64,000 nucleotides of DNA from Silene latifolia (lineage: Eukaryota > Streptophyta > Magnoliopsida > Caryophyllales > Caryophyllaceae): the NCBI RefSeq assembly GCF_048544455.1, contig NC_133529.1:43191456-43255455 (forward strand). The letters are read 5' to 3'. Below, one piece after another: positions 43,548-53,289 of the stretch. The notes beneath the pieces were generated by a model. That model saw only the letters and a program-made list of their open reading frames with translations, had not been told where the DNA came from and searched no databases. Positions within the stretch are counted from its first letter, which is position 1, and each line of letters begins with the position of its first letter. Position numbers and translations under genes: made by a program.

Positions 43548-46500
43548 ATGCCTGGGTCAAGTGATGATACGAACCTCCAGCAAATTCAAGAGAGTAATGA
43601 TCGAATCCTAGCCGCGATAGCCCAAATGCAAATTACCCAAGAACAAACCTATGACCGCCTCGAGCTTATCGAAGGCCGCATCTTTGATGTAGAGGGAAAG
43701 CTACCTCCCCCTAAAGGTGGAGTGCTACAATTCTCCGATGACGAGTCTAAAGATGAGAATCCTGTCCTAAGAACAACCGCAGCTGAGAAAAGACTCCAAT
43801 ACCTAGAGGAGCAATTGATGTACCTTAAGGGGGATGACATTTATAGGGAAAACAATCGCAAGTATGAAGCCGTCAATTCCAAATTGCCCACTAACTTTAG
43901 CATGACGGATATCCCTAAGTTTAAAGGACATGAGAACCCTTTGAACCACATCCGCGCCTTCAAGGACTACATGTCTATCAAAGGCATCAAACCCGAGATG
44001 TTCTTAAGGATCTTTCCTTCATCTCTTGACACCATCCCAAAGCAATGGTTCTACACTTTAGATCACAAAAAGGTCGCTACTTGGGAAGATGCCGCAATCG
44101 AGTTCTCAAAGCAATATGCGGATAATGCCGAAATCCAAGTCAATATGCGTACTCTAGAGGTTCTTACCCAAAATGACAAGGAAGGATTCACCGACTTCCT
44201 AAGTAGGTGGAGGAAGACTAGTACTCAACTAGTTGAACGCCCGGATGAGGCCACTCTTGTGGAGAAGTTCGTGGACAATCTCAAGCCCATATATGCCAAC
44301 CATTTGAGATATCAAAATATCAAGACTTTCAAGGACTTAACTGTACTAGGGACACGAATTGAAGATGATATCCGCAAAGGACTCTTGTCCAAAACGGTAG
44401 GTCGAGGATATCAAGGGTCCACAAGTCGTTCATACGGCTCTACTAGCAAGACCGACGAAGTTAACCTTCTCGAGCCATCCAAGAAAACTAGCCCACCAAG
44501 GAAATTCACAAACCTTGGAGATACGTACTCCAACACTCTAAAAAGGCTAATGAAGCAAGGAAAACTCCAACCCATTGGGCCTACTCCCGAACCTGAAAGG
44601 AAGTCCAAATTCTGGGATGAAAATTCCTACTGTGAATACCATAGGGGCAAGGGGCATGACACAGAAAAATGCTACAAGTTGAAACACGTGCTTCAGGATA
44701 TGATTGAAGATGGTCGACTTCCAATTCCACCAGGAGGTAAGCCCAACAACACTCAGAATCCTCTTGGAGTTCTAGTGATTACAAGTGACGAATCTACCTT
44801 AGATTGCTCACATCTCATTTCTCCCACCGAAAATGAAATCCATGCAATTGAGAAAGAAAAGCTTTACTCCACTATCTCCCCTGCAATCTCCGACTTCATC
44901 GCATGGGCAAGGAGTGTAGATAGACAAGTGTGGGAACTAGAAAACATGGTAATAGCCTTACGCGATCCCAAGGCAACGCCTAAAGAACGCGTACCATTGA
45001 CCTTCTCTCAAAATGCCACTATGAAAGAAGTAGTCGCCGTGGTCGATAAACTAGTCAATCAAATCATACAACTAGAAAGTGACATCATGAGGATGAAGGA
45101 ACTAGCTGCAATCAATGGAGTTTGGGCCGATGATGATGAAGACGAGTATCTCATCGAAAACTCCTTAGTAAAGGAAATAGTCCAAAATGGTGAAGACCAA
45201 GATGTGGACCACCTAACTCGTTCGGGTCGCCCATATCAAAGCACCACACAAAACGGTCCAACCAATGTCATCACACCAAATGACAACGAAGACGACCCCA
45301 CTGATCATTTGCTCAAGCAATTACAGAAAACCAAGGCTGATCTTTCAGTCTGGCAACTAGTGGCAAGCTCCTTTCCACACCGCCAAGCTTTACTGCAAGC
45401 TTTGGCCAAATTAAATGTAGCACATAACTCTACTCCTGAAGATGTAGTCAACTTGGTCTTCCAAGAATCACCCAAGCTAAGTAATCCTATTACTTTCTCA
45501 GATGAAGACCTGCCACCTTTTGGCGCTAGTCACAACCTTGCTCTATACATCACTGTCATCTGTCTAAAGAAAAATGTGCCAATGACCTTGGTAGATGATG
45601 GCTCCGCGGTCAACGTCATACCCCTCAAAATGGCATACAAGCTAGGCATGAAAGAGTCGGACTGGACCCCTACAAATCAAGGTGTACGTGCATATGACGG
45701 TACACGACGAAAAGTGGTAGGACTTGCTAACCTAACCATAGCAACGAGACCAATCGAACGAAAGGTTAACTTCCAAATAGTGGACATCGAAGCTTCATTC
45801 AACATACTTCTGGGAAGGCCTTGGATTCATGCTTCCAAAGCAGTAACATCCACCCTTCATCAAAAGATCAAGATCCCACTAAATGGCAAAGTTGTGACGA
45901 TCACTTCGTCACCCATCAAGGCCATAATCGAGAAGCAATCAAATAATCAAGTCCTTGCGGATCCCATATACGAACTTGGGGGCTTCCAAAGTGTAAATGT
46001 CATAGAAAGTGAGTTGGCACCCTTATACTATAATCCCTACTCTAACTTGGTGGTCAACCACATGCTCAAAAATCAGGGATACTTCCCCGGAATGCCTTTG
46101 AACCCGATTCGGAAGAACACCTTCGCGCCATACAAGAAAGGCAACTCATCGAGAATACCACTTGGACTAGGATACAAACCCACAACAGAAGAAGTTCTCG
46201 AAATGCTTGCCCAAGTCCAAAATCGCAAGTACGTAGGAGTCCAAATGAGGCCATATCTCCCTACCTTGAATGGATACTTCGTTCAAGAAGGAAGTTCGGA
46301 ACTCTTTCACGGATTTCCCGAACCTTGGCATTACCTCGAGAGGAAGTTAGCCGGAATCGAGATCTTTCACGATTGCTACTTCATCCCCCCAGAAACGGTT
46401 CCTACCGTCAAAACCCGTCAAGCACCTTGCTTAGACGAGCAAGCTGTGAGCCTCCTGTTTGGAGAGGACCGATTTGTTAAGGCGCGCGCAGATGAGATCA

Positions 46501-48089
46501 TTACTACGATACTTCAAGACGATCGCTTCAACCCCACCGCATTGATCACAGAAATCGACACAAAGCAGCAGAAAGGATGGAGAAAATCAATCAAATGGAC
46601 CAACAATCAAGGAAGACTCTTCAAGCTCACCACTGGAGAAGGAGAGATGTTCAAAGAAGAACCAGAAGACGACGAGTTCGAATCAGAATCAGAGTCGGAG
46701 TCGAGTCGAGTCGAGTCTAGAGAAGTCATTAGAGAGTCTACTCCTGTCGTCATCCCCACTCCCTTCGTTTCTCCTAGCTTATTTTCAAGTAGCCACAGTA
46801 GTTCGGGAAATGCCCCAATTACTGTCCCTTTACCGCCACTGACCATGGATCAGTTGGCTTCTTTGTTTCAACTTTACTCGAATCTTAATATGAATAAATC
46901 AGGTTCTGCTTACTCTTTGCGTTATCTTGAGTGCAATTCTGTTTATGATGATACTGAGGATGACCAAGACCCAGACTTGACCGAAATACCTCCCTATGTA
47001 GCCAAAGAAATACTACAGGAAGGGGAAGGGGAAGGGGGGCCTGTAATTGAGGACACCGAACCCATCAATGTAGGAACCGAACTAGAACCCAAAGAACTTA
47101 GGATAGGGACTACCTTGAGCTCTACCGAACGAGCCGACCTCATAGACCTCCTAAATGAATTCAAAGACGTTTTCGCTTGGTCCTACAAAGACATGCCAGG
47201 GATCGACAGGGATATCGCCGAACATAGGATTCCGATTAAGCCAGGTTTCAAACCTGTGAAACAGAAGCTTCGACGAATGAGAACAGAGTGGGCTCTAAAG
47301 ATTAAGGAAGAAGTTGACAAACAATTCAAAGCCGGGTTCATCAAAGTTTCCGAGTATTCTGACTGGGTAGCTAACATAGTACCCGTACCCAAAAAGGATG
47401 GGAGAATCCGAGTTTGTGTTGACTTTAGGGACTTGAACAAAGCAAGCCCAAAAGATGACTTCCCTCTACCTCACATCGACATATTGGTGGACAATACTGC
47501 AGACCACGCATTACTATCCTTCATGGATGGATATGAGGGTTATAACCAAATCAAAATGGCCATGGAAGACATGCATAAGACCACGTTCGTCACCCAATGG
47601 GGAACCTATTGCTATACAGTAATGCCGTTCGGATTGATCAACGCCGGAGCTACATACCAACGCACCGCGACTACACTCCTACATGACATGATGCATAAAG
47701 AAGTCGAGGTATATGTAGATGACATGATTGTCAAATCCAAGGAAAGAGAGGGACATATTGCGAACCTTCGCAAGTTCTTCGCAAGGCTACGGAAGTACAA
47801 CATGAGACTCAACCCTCAAAAATGCACATTTGGGGTAACGTCGGGCAAACTCCTAGGATACGTCGTTAGCCAACGAGGCATAGAAATAGATCCTTCCAAA
47901 ATCAAAGCTCTGATCGAAATGCCACAACCTCAAACAGAAAAGGAAGTCAGGGGATTCCTGGGAAAAGTTCAATACATAAGTCGATTCATATCGAAACTCA
48001 CGATGATTTGCGAGCCTATCTTCAAGAAACTCAAGAAAACAGACCACACCATGTGGGACGATGATTGTCAAAAGGCGTTCGACGAGTAA
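43548..48089 (+). CDS. Tat-A gag-protease-reverse transcriptase polyprotein
   Basis: A 1513-residue open frame. Residues about 20-110 are coiled-coil-like. Residues about 120-280 are the retrotransposon gag domain (PKFKGHENPLNHIRAFKDYM, then WRKTSTQL and DDIRKGLL). A zinc-knuckle-like C/H motif, CEYHRGKGHDTEKC, is at about 362-375. The aspartic protease has VDDGSAVNVIP at about 682-692 (usually D-S-G) and FNILLGRPWIH. A long linker with a Ser/Glu-rich stretch (about 1040-1100) precedes RT: KLRRMRTEW, VCVDFRDLNKASPKDDFPLP, MPFGLINAGATYQR, and catalytic YVDD at 1389-1392. Ogre elements often splice an intron between protease and RT; here the frame is open through it. The start MPGSSDDT is the first ATG giving the coiled region. 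The frame ends early at the RT/RNase H boundary by a frameshift. Confidence 0.93.
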   Translation: MPGSSDDTNLQQIQESNDRILAAIAQMQITQEQTYDRLELIEGRIFDVEGKLPPPKGGVLQFSDDESKDENPVLRTTAAEKRLQYLEEQLMYLKGDDIYRENNRKYEAVNSKLPTNFSMTDIPKFKGHENPLNHIRAFKDYMSIKGIKPEMFLRIFPSSLDTIPKQWFYTLDHKKVATWEDAAIEFSKQYADNAEIQVNMRTLEVLTQNDKEGFTDFLSRWRKTSTQLVERPDEATLVEKFVDNLKPIYANHLRYQNIKTFKDLTVLGTRIEDDIRKGLLSKTVGRGYQGSTSRSYGSTSKTDEVNLLEPSKKTSPPRKFTNLGDTYSNTLKRLMKQGKLQPIGPTPEPERKSKFWDENSYCEYHRGKGHDTEKCYKLKHVLQDMIEDGRLPIPPGGKPNNTQNPLGVLVITSDESTLDCSHLISPTENEIHAIEKEKLYSTISPAISDFIAWARSVDRQVWELENMVIALRDPKATPKERVPLTFSQNATMKEVVAVVDKLVNQIIQLESDIMRMKELAAINGVWADDDEDEYLIENSLVKEIVQNGEDQDVDHLTRSGRPYQSTTQNGPTNVITPNDNEDDPTDHLLKQLQKTKADLSVWQLVASSFPHRQALLQALAKLNVAHNSTPEDVVNLVFQESPKLSNPITFSDEDLPPFGASHNLALYITVICLKKNVPMTLVDDGSAVNVIPLKMAYKLGMKESDWTPTNQGVRAYDGTRRKVVGLANLTIATRPIERKVNFQIVDIEASFNILLGRPWIHASKAVTSTLHQKIKIPLNGKVVTITSSPIKAIIEKQSNNQVLADPIYELGGFQSVNVIESELAPLYYNPYSNLVVNHMLKNQGYFPGMPLNPIRKNTFAPYKKGNSSRIPLGLGYKPTTEEVLEMLAQVQNRKYVGVQMRPYLPTLNGYFVQEGSSELFHGFPEPWHYLERKLAGIEIFHDCYFIPPETVPTVKTRQAPCLDEQAVSLLFGEDRFVKARADEIITTILQDDRFNPTALITEIDTKQQKGWRKSIKWTNNQGRLFKLTTGEGEMFKEEPEDDEFESESESESSRVESREVIRESTPVVIPTPFVSPSLFSSSHSSSGNAPITVPLPPLTMDQLASLFQLYSNLNMNKSGSAYSLRYLECNSVYDDTEDDQDPDLTEIPPYVAKEILQEGEGEGGPVIEDTEPINVGTELEPKELRIGTTLSSTERADLIDLLNEFKDVFAWSYKDMPGIDRDIAEHRIPIKPGFKPVKQKLRRMRTEWALKIKEEVDKQFKAGFIKVSEYSDWVANIVPVPKKDGRIRVCVDFRDLNKASPKDDFPLPHIDILVDNTADHALLSFMDGYEGYNQIKMAMEDMHKTTFVTQWGTYCYTVMPFGLINAGATYQRTATTLLHDMMHKEVEVYVDDMIVKSKEREGHIANLRKFFARLRKYNMRLNPQKCTFGVTSGKLLGYVVSQRGIEIDPSKIKALIEMPQPQTEKEVRGFLGKVQYISRFISKLTMICEPIFKKLKKTDHTMWDDDCQKAFDE

Positions 48090-49117
48090 TCAAGGAGATA
48101 TTGGCTAAACCACCAGTGCTCATGCCACCACAACAAGATCAACCTCTTGGTTTGTATCTCACAGAATCAAACCGCCATGGGTGCCATGTTAGCTCAAACC
48201 GTAGGAAGTGAAGAAAGAGCTATTTACTACCTAAGTAAGAAGTTCTTGGAATACGAGTGCAAATACTCACAACTCGAAAAGACATGCCTCGCTCTTGTGT
48301 GGGCAACGAAGAAGCTACGTCACTACATGCTTAGCTACTCCGTCAAGATATTCTCCAAAATGGATCCAGTCAAATACCTCTTCGAGAAACCCGTCCTCAA
48401 CGGACGCCTGGCAAGATGGACCATGATGCTCTCGGAATTTGACCTCAAATATGTGCCCCGAAAGTAATAAAGGGTCGCGCCGTCGCCGAATTCTTCGCAG
48501 AAAATCCCATCAACGACGCACAAACCATAGATACTTGGTCATTTCCCGACGAGGATATACTTCAAACAGATGTAGACTCGTGGGACCTATACTTTGATGG
48601 AGCATCAAACCTAAGAGGATTTGGGATAGGAGTGTTGCTCATTTCTCCTGAAGGTGAGCATACACCGATTCTTTGTCAAACTCGACTTCGAGGTGACGAA
48701 CAACGCCGCAGAGTATGAGGCTTGTCTAATTGGACTACAAGCGGCAGTAAGCTTAGGCATCAAAAACCTCCGAGTGCACGGGGATTCGTCACTAATCATC
48801 AACCAAGTTACAGGATCCTGGAAAATCCGAAGTGAAAGCCTAGCACCCTATCAGGCTAGGATAGACCAAGTCGCTCAATTCTTTGATCACGTAACCTACT
48901 TACACCTACCTCGAGAAGAAAATCAATTTGCAGACGCTCTTGCGAAACTTGCATCTTTGATAAACATGCCAGATTACATGATGGAAATGCCTTTGTGTAT
49001 CGAACGACGGTCGGAGCCGGCTTATGTCCATCAAATTACCGATGAAGAAGAAATCGCACAGAACCCCGGTTCCAAGCAATCCCGAATTTCAAGCTCAATG
49101 GCACCTATCCACCAGAT
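48090..49117 (+). pseudogene. Tat-A RNase H and archaeal-type RNase H, frameshifted
   Basis: Coding similarity continues through several frames. IKEILAKPPVLMPPQQDQPL then, in another frame, MGAMLAQTVGSEERAIYYLSK and LEKTCLALVWATKKLRHYM (RNase H of gypsy pol), then WDLYFDGASNLRGFGIG, TNNAAEYEACLIGLQ, VHGDSSLIINQVTGSW and HLPREENQFADALAKLA (archaeal-type RNase H, diagnostic for Tat). About five indels separate these within 1.05 kb: near 48085, 48160, 48465, 48655 and 49090-49120. No stop by substitution is needed to explain the breaks. Without repair or programmed shifting, integrase would not be translated from the gag start. Confidence 0.85.
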
Positions 49118-50314
49118 ATGGACAAAAGGGGACAACGCGCTATACGCCTACTAGCTTCCCAATACATCCTAATGCAAGGAGAATTGTACAAAAGAACACC
49201 TCTTGGTGTAGTCCTACATTGCCTTGATCAATCACAGGCACGAAAAGTAATGGAAGAAGTCCACGACGGAGAATGCGGTCCTCACATGAGTGGACCTATG
49301 ATGGCAAAGAAAATCACACGTCTGGGGTACTATTGGACCACAATGGAATCTGATTGCATCAAATATGTGAGACACTGCCACAACTGTCAAATCTTCGGGA
49401 ACGTACAACATGTCCCTCCTTCGTTGCTCTATACGATGACATCTCCTTGGCCATTCTCCGCATGGGGAATTGACATAATTGGGAAAATAACCCCAGCCGG
49501 AACAGGAGGTCACTGTTTCATCCTAGTAGCAATTGACTACTTCACCAAGTGGGTAGAAGCGGCTTCCTACACCGCTCTTACGGCCAAAAACGTAGCCAAA
49601 TTCATACAGAATAACATCATCTGCCGATATGGTTGCCCACATGAAATCATTAGCGATAATGGATCCCACTTCCAAGCCGAAACCGAACAATTGCTAGCCA
49701 AGTACAAGATCAAGCATCATCACTCCTCGCCCTATCGACCACAGACTAACGGCGCGGTAGAGGCGGCTAACAAGAATGTCGTCACAATCCTCAAGAAAAT
49801 GACTGACAATTATAGAGATTGGCCAAGCAAAATACCCTTCGCTTTGTGGGGGTATCGTACATCAGTTAGGACGCCCACTGGGGCTACTCCTTTCTATTTG
49901 ACTTACGGCATGGAAGCCGTACAACCAGTCGAGCTAGAAATACCATCCTTGCGTATTCTGCTAGAAAGTCAAATCCCGGAAGCCGATTGGAAGAAAGATA
50001 GATACGAAGAACTCATCCTCCTGGATGAACGTAGGCTTCGTGCCTTACATAATGTCCAAACATATCAAGCACGTATCAAACGAGCTTTCAACAAAAGGGT
50101 TAGGCCAAGAAACATCAAAGAAGGAGATTTAGTTCTCAAATCAGTTAGAGCTCTTTTACCTGTCGACCCAAGGGGAAAATTCAAACCTAATTGGGCCGGA
50201 CCATATCTAGTCAAATCCATACTCCCAGGAGGCGCGGTTAGAATCACAGACCTAGATGGGAATGAGTTTTCAAACCCCACAAATCTCGACCAACTGAAAC
50301 GATACTATGCCTAG
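49118..50314 (+). CDS. Tat-A integrase
   Basis: A 398-codon open frame, the C-terminal part of the pol polyprotein. The HHCC zinc domain is HDGECGPHMSGPMM...CIKYVRHCHNCQ (about residues 48-95). The DDE core is visible: D in WGIDIIGK, D in IISDNGSHFQ, E in NGAVEAANKN. RPQTNGAVE and FALWGYRTSVRTPTGATPF follow. The C-terminal region KRVRPRNIKEGDLVLKSV and GKFKPNWAGPYLVK is the usual gypsy integrase tail; no chromodomain is seen, as expected for Tat. The ATG at 49118 is merely the first in the open frame, since the natural product is cleaved from a polyprotein. Confidence 0.88.
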   Translation: MDKRGQRAIRLLASQYILMQGELYKRTPLGVVLHCLDQSQARKVMEEVHDGECGPHMSGPMMAKKITRLGYYWTTMESDCIKYVRHCHNCQIFGNVQHVPPSLLYTMTSPWPFSAWGIDIIGKITPAGTGGHCFILVAIDYFTKWVEAASYTALTAKNVAKFIQNNIICRYGCPHEIISDNGSHFQAETEQLLAKYKIKHHHSSPYRPQTNGAVEAANKNVVTILKKMTDNYRDWPSKIPFALWGYRTSVRTPTGATPFYLTYGMEAVQPVELEIPSLRILLESQIPEADWKKDRYEELILLDERRLRALHNVQTYQARIKRAFNKRVRPRNIKEGDLVLKSVRALLPVDPRGKFKPNWAGPYLVKSILPGGAVRITDLDGNEFSNPTNLDQLKRYYA

Positions 50315-50848
50315 AATAGGATAAAAACGCGCCTCGCGTAAACCTAAGTGTCGCTCTTGTGGCACTAAATAAGCGGCCCCTGGCCCATTTGAATGTCACT
50401 ATGCTCTTGCATCTTGGCAAACTTGTCATCCTCATATCATCAAACAAACTAAATTCGCACCTCCCGAGTAAGCAAAAGCTCATGCTTATTTTCTATGTTC
50501 ATTACAAGCTCTTGCTTCGAACAATTATTCTTTTACATTTACTCGAACTACGCGCAAGGGTTTGATTTCGCTTTTTTAAGTGAATACGTAGGCAATCCTT
50601 CACGGGATTCAACCCACCATTATATTTAAAATGTAAATAGAAGGACATTTGCATTGCATATGAAATTCGACAAGAATAATTAAAGAAAATCACAACGGTT
50701 TCATAACCATTTAACCTTTTTATTTCATTCAATTTCTAATAATAATAATACGACAAATAATAAAAATAGATTAGGCTAGGATTCTAAAAATCCCTCCTTT
50801 TTTATTACAACAATAATAATAATAATTAAATAATAAATAAGACTTGGG
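50315..50848 (+). other. Spacer between integrase and first antisense gene
   Basis: No credible ORF. GAATACGTAGGCAATCC with CGGGATTCAACC near 50583 is a short GC-rich patch. Downstream is AT-rich with AATAAT runs, which would be the 3' untranslated region of the antisense gene. Confidence 0.5.
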
Positions 50849-52336
50849 CTATTCCTCCATCTTTCCCTTGCCCTTGTCGTTCTTGTCGTATTTCTTGTCA
50901 CAACCTCGAGCCGGGCGCTCTTGCACCACTTCAGACCTAATCACCAACGGTCTTTCTCGAGGCCTAACCCTTCCATTCTTGCCAACCACCATCTCTGCGA
51001 CAGGAGTAGTCTTCGATTTCTTCGAAGGATGAATAACTTGAAACCCGGCTTCTTCTTCTCCTTCAGTTAGATGCCTCTCCTTCTCTTTCTCTCCCTCGCG
51101 CACCTTGTAATCAACGGGCTCGCGCTTCCTCAGTTTTTCGCGCTCTTCCGAAGTTGCAGCCTTCCTCCACCTCAGATAAGAGTCCGACACCCACAAGGCA
51201 TTGGAGGAGAAGTTCAAGAACCACATGTTTCTTTGGGCCCACTTCATAGCCCACTCTCTTCGGCTTTCTGTAGTAAGCGCCATGGCAGTCTGCGGAACGG
51301 TGTCAAGCCTAGGGATCATCTGCTTCAACCCGACTTGCCTCATCAATCTCTCAGGGAAGATGCATATCATAAACTCCAATCCAGGAATGCGCACGGACCT
51401 AGTAGGATCCAAAGAAGACACTCCAGTGACAGACTTGAGATGCCACCACGGAACGACCCACCGATCGGCGGGCCATCATCATTCTTCAGCTTGTTCTTCC
51501 AATAGTCGCAGACCCGGGTGAAGTCCGCCATGTACAGCCGTGTCCTCATCGAAATCATACGGGCATGATAGGAAAGTGCATGAACTGGGGGCTCGAGCAG
51601 TCGGAGCCGTTCCATAAGCCAAACCTACCAAAAAAACAGGTATTAGACACCCGCAAAAAAAAAACGAAAAAAAAAAGACAAGAGAAAGAAAGGTGTCTTT
51701 TACCTGTAGGATAACGGGACTCCCCAAGAACGGCAGATCACGGTTGGATTTCCTGTTATCCAAACCCAAAATGATCTCCCCTAGGCATAGACAAGCTGAG
51801 CTCCTGCGCAGCTCCATTTGCTCAATAAGGCCCAGAAGACGAGGATCGCCTCTCAAATCTTCATCAACATGTCCCTGAAAGACATACACATGCAGCAAAC
51901 AGAAGCCAAACGCCCTCCTCCTGGCAACATAAGAAACAGTAGGGTCGGCCCTGTTGATGAATCGGTCTATAAAATCTAGCATCCTCACGCCTTTCGGAGT
52001 AACGAGGCGATCCACCTCAAGTCTAGTAAGTCCAAGCAGATCTCTGAACTTACTCTTATACCCTTGAGCAGTAGAAGGAATGGCAGGTAAATGTTCAGGG
52101 TCCCACCCGCCAATAGCAGCAATTTCCTCCGGAAAAGGACAAATATCACCTCCTGGGAACGCAAAAACATGATAATTTGGGTCCCAATAATCAAGGCAAG
52201 CATCCAAGAACGGTCTTACAACCTTAATGAGTTTCAAACTCAATAAAGACCCAAGGTTATAAGCACCCATATCATGTTTCTCAATGTTCGAGAACTCATT
52301 AGTCCATTCCTTCAAGCGAATCTCCAAAGTATTCAT
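50849..52336 (-). CDS. Antisense gene 1 of Tat-A, DUF7745-like, two exons
   Basis: Exon 1 is 52336-51704 (211 codons, phase 0), donor CTACAG|GTAAAA; acceptor TTTTTTGGTAG at 51625; exon 2 runs 51624-50849. Exon 1 reads LDACLDYWDPNYHVFAFPGG and CPFPEEIAAIGGW, like the plant DUF7745-type ORF found beside gypsy elements, then LRGDPRLLGLIEQMELRR. Exon 2 continues VWLMERLRLLEPP, then after a one-base shift near 51470 the frame 51421-50849 with MIPRLDTVPQTAMAL, WAMKWAQRNMWFLNF and a basic, Glu-rich tail ending KGKGKMEE. Exon 2 is 776 nt, not a multiple of three, so as read it is broken once. The 82-nt intron is very T-rich on the sense strand. No catalytic motif is recognised. Confidence 0.65.
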
Positions 52337-52436
52337 GATGATAATTTTCTCTTGAAAATTTATTGGGAGTTTTTATGTGTGAATCGACGAAGAAGAGACG
52401 GAAGAATTATATGATTTAAAGCTTCGTCGACGCTTC

Positions 52437-52444
52437 TATTTATA
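52437..52444 (-). promoter_or_regulatory. TATA box of antisense gene 1, LTR-like
   Basis: The minus strand reads AATTAGTATAAATAGAAGCG, 100 bp ahead of the ATG at 52336. The 14-mer ATTAGTATAAATAG is identical to the LTR core promoter at 40908-40921, and AAACGCGGAAATC further upstream (near 52563-52575) also matches the LTR. Confidence 0.7.
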
Positions 52445-52480
52445 CTAATTGTTGTTTCAAAAAACCGTCGAACCGACACG

Positions 52481-52548
52481 CTTGGGAAACAGCGCGGCAC
52501 CGCTTTGCGCCTCTTCAAAGGGACGCACTCATGTCGCGCCTCTTCCCT
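52481..52548. repeat. GC-rich foldback cassette d (ahead of antisense gene 1)
   Basis: CTTGGGAAACAGCGCGGC, then GCGCCTCTTCAAAGGGACGCA and CGCGCCTCTTCCCTG. It has the boundaries and double-unit layout of the LTR cassettes and sits 40-105 bp upstream of the antisense TATA box. Confidence 0.7.
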
Positions 52549-52824
52549 GACCTCACTTCGTGATTTCCGCGTTTGGATCTTTCCTAATTCTATAAACAAA
52601 TAATTTCCTATTCCTACGGGATTTTATTTTGGTAAATCCGAGAAATTTACCATGCTTCAGGTTTCCTTAATCCGCGGACACGCATTTCGAGGCGACATCG
52701 ACATTTTCCGCCATTTTTCTCACACTTTTATATTTAGTTTTCATTTTAATTATTTTTTATTTCAACATTTACTTAGTCATTTCATTTTCTTAATTTCTTT
52801 TTTTTCCATTTTCTAACTTATAGA

Positions 52825-52830
<6 letters not shown>

Positions 52831-52868
<38 letters not shown>
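52831..52868. repeat. T38 homopolymer (A38 on the minus strand)
   Basis: An uninterrupted run of T lies about 420 bp beyond the stop codon of the PMD gene and upstream of antisense gene 1. On the strand of those genes it is poly(A). It may be simple slippage. Confidence 0.6.
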
Positions 52869-52870
<2 letters not shown>

Positions 52871-53142
52871 GGGGTAACCCTCCCTACCGTCCGGTCATTT
52901 CCGGCAAAATTTTTGCATTTTCACGTCCTTTCGAGTCTCATTTTGCACTAATTAAAGGCCCTATGTGTATATAAAAATGTATGTGTTGCGTGATTTTCTA
53001 TGTAAATTTCGGCAGCATGACGGCATAAACCGTTGTCTACCAAACTGTTCAAAAGCTAACTGCAGGTACAACCAACACAACCCAAAGAAAGACAAAAGGC
53101 ACTCAGGCCGTCGTATATACAACAAAAAAAGCAAATGTACAA

Positions 53143-53262
53143 GCAAACTGGGGGCTTCGCCCCAAACAAGTCCAAATGTACAACTGGGGGCTTCGCCCCA
53201 AACAAGTCCAAATCCAAGTAAACTGGGGGCTTGCGCCCCAAAACAAGTCCAAAAATGTTCAA
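53143..53262. repeat. Three copies of a GGGGGCTTCGCCCC stem-loop repeat
   Basis: AACTGGGGGCTTCGCCCC followed by AAACAAGTCCAAAT occurs at about 53147, 53181 and 53221, unit 34-40 bp. Each unit is a strong GNRA/UUCG-like hairpin (GGGGC-UUC-GCCCC). It lies just past the PMD stop codon, in its 3' untranslated region. Confidence 0.75.
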
Positions 53263-53289
53263 AATCAAGTCTACAAAACCACGCAAAAG

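Noticed and set aside
51071..51521. Plus-strand frames over antisense gene 1
   Set aside because: The minus-strand frames have recognisable protein character and a fitting intron; the plus frames are complements.
52360..52599. 79-codon minus frame upstream of antisense gene 1
   Set aside because: It spans the TATA box and GC cassette and has no domain; it is promoter and leader sequence.
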